Positions 21,606 to 26,167 of a stretch of DNA of 26,167 bases are shown piece by piece (position 1 is the stretch's first letter; each line of letters begins with the position of its first letter). Under the pieces are notes generated by a model, which was not told the origin of the DNA, made no database searches, and worked only from the letters and a program-made list of their open reading frames with translations. The stretch is from a virus: the IMG/VR virus record IMGVR_UViG_3300022693_003285, positions 1 to 26,167 of that record; one strand, given 5' to 3'. The position numbers and the translations under genes are program-made.

Positions 21606-21902
21606 ATGAAACAATTCTTTATTTATCTCCAGATCCAGTTCCGTAGGTTCTTTCCATCAAAGATTGATAAGATGAATCGCAAATTAAATAAGGCACTCGT
21701 AGATGTTTCTGCAGAGCGGAAAGGTGTACGTCTTGCTGTAGATGCGTATATGGTCAAGCATTATCATATAGGCTGCTTGAGCGCATTCATACCTCGTAAG
21801 GGCATCAGCAAGCTGAAGGTGTACAATGATATTCAAAAGCAATTTGGAGAGCAAATGCGTGCTTGCAATTTACGCTTAACACGATCGTTGGTATGGAAGT
21901 AG
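21606..21902 (+). CDS. Small basic hypothetical protein (98 aa)
   Basis: ATG 21606, 10 nt after the previous stop. The 98-residue product is very basic, with an aromatic N-terminus (MKQFFIYLQIQFRRFFPSK). Helices follow (MNRKLNKALVDVSAERKGVRLAVDAYMVKHY) and a basic C-terminus (RACNLRLTRSLVWK). No signal peptide or clear membrane helix is present; the first 20 residues are amphipathic. It overlaps the next gene by 10 nt with the preferred start. Not recognised. Confidence 0.5.
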   Translation: MKQFFIYLQIQFRRFFPSKIDKMNRKLNKALVDVSAERKGVRLAVDAYMVKHYHIGCLSAFIPRKGISKLKVYNDIQKQFGEQMRACNLRLTRSLVWK

Positions 21903-22783
21903 CACAGGGATATCATCTTATTGAAATCCCTGAGCGCGGTATTAAATGGGATATGCCGCAGCATCTCGCTTATTGTGATGCCAGGCAATTTGCAGAGATG
22001 GCCGATTTGTTCTACCGCTATCTTTCCGGCAGTATAGACTATGAGCAGCTGCGCTATTTAGCGGTTTACCGGCTTTTAAATTTGAAGCGTGCAGAAGAAA
22101 ATAAGGATGAAGAGATTGAGCAAAAGAAGAATGCAAACATCTACCAGATCAGCACGTATTTAGATTCTTTTTTTCAACCAAGGGAAAAGCAATCAGATCC
22201 TATTGTTATTCGTCAGGAGTATGTGCATAATGCGATACCGGAAGTTCGGTACCGCTTCAAAAAATATTATGGTCCTGCAAATCATATGGAGGACATCACT
22301 TTTGGGCAGTATGTTGATGCGCTCAACATCTTCGCGATGTACGCCATCGAGCCGCAAAAGGCATTACTCTACAATCTTTGGGCTATTTTCTATCAGCCTA
22401 AAAAATTCAAACAGGCAAAGAAGTTTGATAAGCATGGGGTAGATACAAGAGCCCGAATGGCGCGTCATATCTATTGGGGTAATATTTTTGGCTTTTACCT
22501 GTTCTTTGCAAGCTTTCAGGAGTATTTAGCAACTGCAACCGTGCATTATGAAGGTCGGGAACTGGACCTTTCCATTCTCTATATCGAATCAAAAGACAAA
22601 TTCAAATCCCGCATTCCGGGAATAGGGATGAAGAGCACGGCATTTATGCTGGCCGAAACTTCTGCATTCGGCTCACTGGATGAAGTGGAGCAGGCTCCAT
22701 TTTGGACCATCATCTTAAGAATGTATGACATTAAGAAGCGCGACCTGGATAACGAGGCACGCGAAAAACAAAAGAAAAAATGA
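21893..22783 (+). CDS. Hypothetical phage structural or assembly protein (296 aa)
   Basis: I prefer ATG 21893 (MEVAQGYHLIEIPERGIKWD) to the in-frame TTG 21863 ten codons upstream. The 296-residue protein has an N-terminal beta part and then a helical region (MPQHLAYCDARQFAEMADLF). The segment RYRFKKYYGPANHMEDITFG (about 119-138) leads into QYVDALNIFAMYAIEP, reminiscent of conserved proteins in Bacteroidota phage connector regions. The C-terminus is very basic (REKQKKK). It overlaps the next gene by 4 nt. Position between connector and tail-completion genes suggests tail assembly, but no function can be assigned. Confidence 0.55.
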   Translation: MEVAQGYHLIEIPERGIKWDMPQHLAYCDARQFAEMADLFYRYLSGSIDYEQLRYLAVYRLLNLKRAEENKDEEIEQKKNANIYQISTYLDSFFQPREKQSDPIVIRQEYVHNAIPEVRYRFKKYYGPANHMEDITFGQYVDALNIFAMYAIEPQKALLYNLWAIFYQPKKFKQAKKFDKHGVDTRARMARHIYWGNIFGFYLFFASFQEYLATATVHYEGRELDLSILYIESKDKFKSRIPGIGMKSTAFMLAETSAFGSLDEVEQAPFWTIILRMYDIKKRDLDNEAREKQKKK

Positions 22784-23244
22784 TACTGATTCCTGAATTA
22801 GAAAGCTATATCGAGTCTGTACGCAATCGCGTGGAGGCTATTAATTTTCATCGTGTGCTTGTGGATAACGATGATATTGGTAAGGACCTTCAACAGCGAT
22901 CAGCTGCAGTAGATAAGATAATGTTGTATGCCGGCATTCCTGAGCAAAAGGTAGTTGGTCGTGATGATATGTATCAGGATCGCGATATGATGGGCTTTAT
23001 GGTGCTCGAGAAAACCGATTACTCAGCATCCAGTAGCCACGAGAAATGGCTAGACGTGTTTGCTAGGACACAAGCCACGGCCAATGAAGTACGCAATCTT
23101 ATGATTGCAGATTATGAATCGCATCAAGGTTATTGCGGAATTATGAGTTTCCTCGAGATCAGCTCGATAAGTATTGAACCGGTGAAATACTTCAGCAGCT
23201 GTAACGGTTGGATGATTTTGTTTCAAATGAAAAGTGATTTTTAA
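22780..23244 (+). CDS. Tail-completion-like hypothetical protein (154 aa)
   Basis: Starts in the previous stop (ATGA). The 154-residue protein is mixed alpha/beta, starting MILIPELESYIESVRNRVEA and ending with strands SISIEPVKYFSSCNGWMILFQ. The size, small mixed fold and place after a connector gene resemble tail-completion or neck proteins of siphoviruses, but no motif proves it. It ends 34 nt before the next ATG. Confidence 0.5.
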   Translation: MILIPELESYIESVRNRVEAINFHRVLVDNDDIGKDLQQRSAAVDKIMLYAGIPEQKVVGRDDMYQDRDMMGFMVLEKTDYSASSSHEKWLDVFARTQATANEVRNLMIADYESHQGYCGIMSFLEISSISIEPVKYFSSCNGWMILFQMKSDF

Positions 23245-23278
23245 TTAAATCGTGTGTTTTTCTCACTATATTAGCAGT

Positions 23279-23488
23279 ATGGGAGAATCAAAACAGATCC
23301 TGAGTGATCAGGAAAAGGAAGACAGAGAGGCAGCAGTGATTGCTGCAGCTAATGCGATCTTAGAAGAACGCGCGGTACATCATAAGTTAGGTATCACTTC
23401 TGTGAAGGTGAGGGATTACCGGCGCAAGGAAATGAACTTAACCACAGCGCTTGTGGTATTATTTCACGCAGGAAAAATTAAACTATGA
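23279..23488 (+). CDS. Small helical hypothetical protein (69 aa)
   Basis: ATG 23279 is preferred over an in-frame GTG at 23252, which sits inside a 16-nt sequence shared with the promoter region of the leftward cassette. The 69-residue product starts MGESKQILSDQEKEDREAAV and is strongly helical and charged. It has a VKVRDYRRKEMNLTTALVV segment that could be a DNA- or protein-contact helix. It overlaps the next gene by 4 nt. Function unknown. Confidence 0.5.
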   Translation: MGESKQILSDQEKEDREAAVIAAANAILEERAVHHKLGITSVKVRDYRRKEMNLTTALVVLFHAGKIKL

Positions 23489-23865
23489 ATATTTTTGAGA
23501 AACGTGCCGGTTCTGACTCTGCTCTAGAGAAGCGCTTCATTGCAAAGGTGCTTGAGGAAGAAGCTCAGGAAATCGCAGAAGCTCAAGACAAGATCTTCTC
23601 CAGGTTCAACAGCAGCGACTGGAAGAACAATCGAAGCTTTGATGTAAAAGGAACTATACTGGAGGTTAAACACCTGCCTAAGCATCGTTTTGTCGATATG
23701 AAAACCCGTAATACCCGCGCGGGTAAGATCAAAAAGCGCAACTATCCTGTGCACAACAGTATTATGTACGGCCACGCTAATAACATCGTGCGTGGCATTT
23801 CATTTGGTTTCACCGAGCAGGTGAAGGCTGATATGAAGGAGCTGGAACGAAAATCAAATACTTAG
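23485..23865 (+). CDS. Hypothetical tail-region protein (126 aa)
   Basis: The 126-residue protein starts in the previous stop and is basic. An N-terminal helical part (EKRFIAKVLEEEAQEIAEAQ) is followed by a strand-rich middle rich in Lys, Arg and His (TILEVKHLPKHRFVDMKTRN) and a NSIMYGHANNIVRGISFGF segment. The pattern of a basic helix followed by a small beta domain with late His and Asn resembles minor tail proteins, but I cannot name a family. It ends before the accessory island at 23866. Confidence 0.5.
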   Translation: MNIFEKRAGSDSALEKRFIAKVLEEEAQEIAEAQDKIFSRFNSSDWKNNRSFDVKGTILEVKHLPKHRFVDMKTRNTRAGKIKKRNYPVHNSIMYGHANNIVRGISFGFTEQVKADMKELERKSNT

Positions 23866-23867
23866 AC

Positions 23868-23949
23868 TACCTTTGCAACTTTTCAAGCCCGTTGTGATAA
23901 GCGTGCTTGATTATTCAACAAAAGGCTCGGGGGTGATTTCCCGGGCCTT
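23868..23949 (+). ncRNA. Candidate small structured RNA or leader
   Basis: TACCTTTG at 23868-23875 is a perfect TAnnTTTG box with no gene start for about 190 nt. The predicted transcript from about 23880 would first form TCAAGC (23883-23888) with GCTTGA (23905-23910). A stable 10-bp stem then follows, AAGGCTCGGG (23922-23931) with CCCGGGCCTT (23940-23949), one G-U pair. Only a weak T-run follows (GCTCATTT). No -33 TTTG was found at the right distance. Confidence 0.4.
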
Positions 23950-23982
23950 GCTCATTTAAAATGTTAAAGTTTTAAAAAATAT

Positions 23983-24023
23983 ATGTACCTTATTTGGTAC
24001 ATTGGTGAAAAAGACTATCTTTA
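23983..24023 (+). promoter_or_regulatory. Promoter with overlapping operator for the XRE island
   Basis: TTTG (23993-23996) and TATCTTTA (24016-24023) are spaced by 19 nt, an almost perfect Bacteroidota promoter. A 7-bp dyad, ATGTACC (23983-23989) and GGTACAT (23996-24002) around TTATTT, covers the -33 box, as expected for a repressor site. The XRE protein encoded at 24655 is the obvious candidate to bind it. The predicted start is near 24028, 37 nt before ATG 24065. Confidence 0.7.
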
Positions 24024-24064
24024 CAGTGTTGAATTAATCAAGTAATCATTTAAAAATTATCACA

Positions 24065-24652
24065 ATGGAAACTACAATCTTTACAAAAGTAATCGACGCT
24101 CAAACTCTTTTTGTTTTTGAATTTGAAGGAAATATTAAATCACCATCTGAACCATTTGCATCTCCTTTTAGAAAAGGAATCTTAACAAAGAATGGTTTTG
24201 AAGAAAAGCGAATGGAATTTCCCGCAGGGGCTTACACAAGAATAGAAAGCCTTGATTTTGAATCAGCGATGCAGTTGAGTCTTGAAAATACAGCGCGAGT
24301 AAATAAAATGCATCATGAAAAATATATGACAGAGGAGGCCGAAAGACGTGAAAAAGAGAATGCTGCATTTCAAAGAAAAATGAATAGTTTAATTTCTTAT
24401 GGAAAAGGCTGGTATGAAGTAGAAGTTCCTGCTCTCGTAATGAAAGTTCGTGGAAATGACGGTTGGATTGATCAATCAGTAAGAGTTCTTGCAGATTCAG
24501 GGCTTGATGCATACAACCAAGCTGTGGCTTTTATCGAAAATCCGGAGAACTTTCAAAAAAACGTAATGGCAGTACAGCATGTAGAATCTATCACAGCTGC
24601 CAGCATTGAATATATAGGAGTGCTAACTGACGAGTATCTTTTAGAATCTTAA
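24065..24652 (+). CDS. Hypothetical protein, first gene of the XRE operon (195 aa)
   Basis: ATG 24065 follows a well-formed promoter and operator. The 195-residue protein has an N-terminal beta part (FTKVIDAQTLFVFEFEGNI), then a long charged helix (about 75-105, TARVNKMHHEKYMTEEAERR onward) that is probably a coiled coil. A C-terminal mixed domain follows (GKGWYEVEVPALVMKVRGND). There is no signal, membrane segment or catalytic signature. It is AT-rich compared with the tail genes on its left. The gene is followed 2 nt later by an XRE regulator, so it is probably repressed in the prophage or early state. Possible roles are superinfection exclusion or host takeover; this is speculation from context. 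Confidence 0.6.
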   Translation: METTIFTKVIDAQTLFVFEFEGNIKSPSEPFASPFRKGILTKNGFEEKRMEFPAGAYTRIESLDFESAMQLSLENTARVNKMHHEKYMTEEAERREKENAAFQRKMNSLISYGKGWYEVEVPALVMKVRGNDGWIDQSVRVLADSGLDAYNQAVAFIENPENFQKNVMAVQHVESITAASIEYIGVLTDEYLLES

Positions 24653-24654
24653 TA

Positions 24655-24852
24655 ATGAAAAATAACCCAATCAAAAAGCTCCGCCAGATGGCGGGGCTTT
24701 CTCAATTAGAAATGGCAAAAATCGTAGGTGAGCAGCGCCCGCATATTTCGCGCTATGAAACCGGAAAAGCAGATATTTCTCTTTCTAAATTTTTAACCTG
24801 GTGCGATAAGCTGGATATCACTGATTTTAATACACTTTTTAACGATGAATAA
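24655..24852 (+). CDS. XRE-family HTH transcriptional regulator
   Basis: The 65-residue protein is a minimal Cro/C1-type DNA-binding domain: IKKLRQMAGLSQLEMAKIVG (6-25), the turn, then QRPHISRYETGKADISLSKF (27-46) with the typical SRYE-G pattern of the recognition helix. There is no second domain. It starts 2 nt after the previous stop. It is the likely autoregulator of this operon through the GTACC/GGTAC dyad at 23983-24002. Codons 7-15 are embedded in a terminator-like hairpin. It overlaps the next gene by 8 nt. Confidence 0.9.
   Translation: MKNNPIKKLRQMAGLSQLEMAKIVGEQRPHISRYETGKADISLSKFLTWCDKLDITDFNTLFNDE
24675..24700 (+). terminator. Terminator-like hairpin inside the start of the XRE gene
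   Basis: AAAGCTCCGCC (24675-24685) pairs with GGCGGGGCTTT (24690-24700) around AGAT: 11 bp with one G-U pair, preceded by A residues and followed by TTTCTC. It is shaped like an intrinsic terminator but encodes residues about 7-16 of the repressor. It could attenuate transcription or translation of the regulator. Confidence 0.55.
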
Positions 24853-25201
24853 ACTAACCAATCCCGATTTCCTTTTTTGTGAACTACCGGTAAAAGATGG
24901 CAGCATTCAGGATGAGCGTGCATTCATCTATTGCACAAACTATATTTCATTAATAGAGGTCTGGCCACTTGAGTTAGGCCCGGCAGCCTGGCCAAAAGAG
25001 CAGTTTCAAAAAAACTACAAGTATTTCGATGAAGACTTTCTTTTGGTCTTCACTCAAAACAATATTGACCTGGTCAATGAGCAGATTAGTGATGTTGCAG
25101 TTTTGCAGGGCAAAGCCAGTCGCAAGACTCAAGAACAGTTAATGGATGCAGCGTGGGAATTCTACCGCAACTATTTAGAATGGGTAGATTCTCAAATATA
25201 A
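24845..25201 (+). CDS. Hypothetical protein, third gene of the XRE operon (118 aa)
   Basis: Overlaps the XRE gene by 8 nt. The 118-residue acidic protein starts MNKLTNPDFLFCELPVKDGS, with strands in the first half (RAFIYCTNYISLIEVWPLEL) and Trp-rich helices in the second (DAAWEFYRNYLEWVDSQI). No family recognised. Small XRE proteins followed by an unknown gene are frequent in toxin-antitoxin and defence or immunity modules, so a partner relationship is possible. A tail-assembly chaperone is the alternative, given the tape measure gene 400 nt downstream. Confidence 0.55.
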   Translation: MNKLTNPDFLFCELPVKDGSIQDERAFIYCTNYISLIEVWPLELGPAAWPKEQFQKNYKYFDEDFLLVFTQNNIDLVNEQISDVAVLQGKASRKTQEQLMDAAWEFYRNYLEWVDSQI

Positions 25202-25215
25202 TCCCCTTTTTTCCC

Positions 25216-25361
25216 TACATTTACCACGTCCAATAAGTTTTAAAATTATAGCGTAGGCTTGATTTGGTAACCAAATCCCGCCTTCTAGAGGTTCATCGGT
25301 AATCAATCCGGTGGTACTTCCCTACGCTGTATGGACTTATTGGACGACCCGAAGGCGGGTC
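25216..25361 (+). ncRNA. Highly structured RNA candidate with potential pseudoknot
   Basis: TACATTTA (25216-25223) is a 7/8 match to TAnnTTTG and places the RNA start at about 25228, at the first bases of a perfect 12-bp helix P1: CGTCCAATAAGT (25227-25238) with ACTTATTGGACG (25335-25346). Inside it, P2 is ATAGCGTAGG (25248-25257) with CCTACGCTGT (25321-25330), 10 bp with one G-U. P3 is GATTTGG-TAA-CCAAATC (25261-25277). P5 is CATCGG (25294-25299) with CCGGTG (25308-25313). CCCGCCTTC (25277-25285) is also exactly complementary to GAAGGCGGG (25351-25359), which lies outside P1, giving a possible 9-bp pseudoknot. The same 3' bases can instead form a local hairpin GACCCG-AAGG-CGGGTC (25346-25361). 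No ORF fits the region, and the next ATG is at 25371. It may be a free ncRNA or a cis-regulatory leader. No known class recognised. Confidence 0.7.
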
Positions 25362-25370
25362 TACCAAACT

Positions 25371-25550
25371 ATGGCAAAGCATTATCGAAATTCAGAAGAT
25401 CTTACTTCTATCGAAGGCGAATTTGTAGAAGCCGGTTCCCTTTGGTCTCTCGAAGATCAAATTCTGGTCCTGGTTGATGAGGATCGCTATGCTACTTATC
25501 CTTTTGTCAGTTCGAGCGCAGTCGAGAACGCTCTATTCACCGAAGCTTAG
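25371..25550 (+). CDS. Small acidic hypothetical protein downstream of the structured RNA (59 aa)
   Basis: ATG 25371 (MAKHYRNSEDLTSIEGEFVE) is chosen over the in-frame GTG 25311, which would start inside the structured RNA. The 59-residue protein is acidic with a core SLWSLEDQILVLVDEDRYAT and ends ENALFTEA. It starts only 9 nt after the last hairpin of the RNA element, so folding could control its translation. It ends 4 nt before late promoter 5. Unrecognised. Confidence 0.5.
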   Translation: MAKHYRNSEDLTSIEGEFVEAGSLWSLEDQILVLVDEDRYATYPFVSSSAVENALFTEA

Positions 25551-25554
25551 CACC

Positions 25555-25590
25555 TGTCACAACTTAAGCCAAGCCCTATCCTTAGTATTA
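25555..25590 (+). promoter_or_regulatory. Predicted late promoter 5 (TGTCACA-N21-TAGTATTA)
   Basis: TGTCACA at 25555-25561 is followed at exactly 28 nt start to start by TAGTATTA at 25583-25590. The box differs from that of promoter 4 only in its last base. Predicted start near 25595, about 18 nt before the tape measure ATG. A CCCTTTC/GAAAGGG dyad (25591-25597 / 25605-25611) lies between box and start codon. Confidence 0.65.
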
Positions 25591-25612
25591 CCCTTTCAAA
25601 TCGAGAAAGGGA

Positions 25613-26167
25613 ATGGCAAAACGTATCGTTGATGAAGAAATGCGCTTTAGCATCGTTGTTAATGGCAACGAAGCGCAAAAGGAATTACTCGATCTTGAGA
25701 AAGCCAATCGTAAGCTTCTCGATACCAATCGCAAGAACAGGACTGAGCAGCGCAAACTGGAGCGTCAGGGTAAGCAAAATACTGCCCGGTATAAAGAGCT
25801 CTCTGCAGAGATAGCTAGAAACACTACAGAGCTCCAGAAGAATTACACACGTATGAATAAGCTGGAGGAGGAGATCGGTGTTACCGGTCTTTCTGTTACA
25901 CAGCTTACACGAAAGTTGAAAGCGCTGCGTGTTGCCTGGAACAATTCTACTCCCGGTACCGAACAATACAAAATGTATGAGAAGCAGATAGCAGCTGTCA
26001 ATCAGCAGCTATCCACATTGCGTATGCGTTCTCGAGGTGCAAAAAAGGGTCTTTCTTCTCTTGCAGATGGTTTCAACAAATATTCCGCGCTCGCAGTTTC
26101 GTTTATTGCGGTTCTAACAGGCGTCGCATTCCAACTGCAGCAGCTTATAGATTTCAACGGGAAACTT
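25613..26167 (+). CDS. Tape measure protein (3' truncated by window end)
   Basis: ATG 25613 opens a frame that stays open to the last base, 185 codons so far. The N-terminal 150 residues are almost entirely charged helix (ELLDLEKANRKLLDTNRKNR; TARYKELSAEIARNTTELQK; NKLEEEIGVTGLSVTQLTRK). A hydrophobic segment follows (YSALAVSFIAVLTGVAF, about 155-171). A long coiled coil leading to a membrane-active helix, late in the tail gene order, is typical of tape measure proteins, which set tail length and help deliver DNA. A predicted late promoter lies immediately upstream. The full length cannot be seen. Confidence 0.75.
   Translation, partial: MAKRIVDEEMRFSIVVNGNEAQKELLDLEKANRKLLDTNRKNRTEQRKLERQGKQNTARYKELSAEIARNTTELQKNYTRMNKLEEEIGVTGLSVTQLTRKLKALRVAWNNSTPGTEQYKMYEKQIAAVNQQLSTLRMRSRGAKKGLSSLADGFNKYSALAVSFIAVLTGVAFQLQQLIDFNGKL

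Noticed and set aside
21606-21902. Programmed frameshift between the 98-aa and 296-aa genes (tail chaperone style)
   Set aside because: The overlap is short, no slippery heptamer was found, and the gene position and composition do not fit a G/GT-type chaperone pair.
25216-25361. tRNA or tmRNA gene
   Set aside because: The folding has no T-loop or acceptor-stem pattern, no CCA-type end and no tag-peptide frame; helix lengths are wrong for a tRNA.
25216-25361. Twister, hatchet or pistol ribozyme
   Set aside because: I compared the loops with the conserved bases I remember for these classes and found no convincing match. Without a covariance search I do not assign a class.
25311-25370. Upstream extension of the 59-aa gene from GTG 25311
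   Set aside because: The extra 20 codons fall in the paired strands of the structured RNA and give an atypical Trp/Arg-rich peptide; the ATG at 25371 is a better start.

Overview
This window is a long block of the late (virion and packaging) region of a tailed phage or prophage from the phylum Bacteroidota, most likely Flavobacteriia. Reasons: promoter boxes fit the Bacteroidota -7 consensus TAnnTTTG, Shine-Dalgarno sequences are weak or absent, and many proteins are of types I associate with Bacteroidota phages (portal, DUF6712-like connector, S49 protease plus scaffold-fused capsid protein, single-HKD PLD-like protein). No integrase, replication gene, tRNA or attachment site was seen. Both ends cut genes: the C-terminus of an unknown protein at the left edge and the N-terminus of the tape measure protein at the right edge.

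Layout, all rightward unless stated. 1-1700: gene ends plus an AT-rich accessory pair (GHKL-type ATPase and STAS-like DUF4325 protein) closed by a strong bidirectional terminator. 1772-5288: tail or baseplate genes ending in a large tail-fibre-like protein. 5288-7167: probable lysis cassette (TM-plus-coil protein, small secreted protein, lysozyme-fold endolysin, candidate unimolecular spanin). 7162-7398: three tandem inverted-repeat units at an exact 85-nt period, followed by an intrinsic terminator. 7500-16071: S49 head protease, major capsid protein, tail-tube-like protein, a repeat-containing protein, a PLD-like protein, a probable small terminase and the large terminase. 16541-18557: a leftward four-gene cassette (N-6 methylase-like, ArdC-like anti-restriction domain protein and two unknowns) of the kind found on Bacteroidota conjugative elements, separating terminase from portal. 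18919-23865: portal and head-tail connector or tail-completion genes. 23866-25550: a second accessory island with an operator/promoter, an XRE repressor-like gene, unknown genes and two structured RNA candidates. 25613 to the end: tape measure protein.

The main regulatory observation is a recurrent element, TGTCACA, found 40-64 nt upstream of five transcription units (tail fibre; protease and capsid; 359-aa protein through terminase; portal; tape measure). In four of the five copies, exactly 28 nt separate its first base from the first base of a TAnnTTTG-like -7 box. I interpret these as the phage's late promoters. The most unusual pieces are the 85-nt-period inverted-repeat array at 7162-7398 and a roughly 135-nt RNA candidate at 25227-25361 with long perfect helices and a 9-bp potential pseudoknot. 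A -7-like box lies so that transcription would start at the first base of its outer helix.
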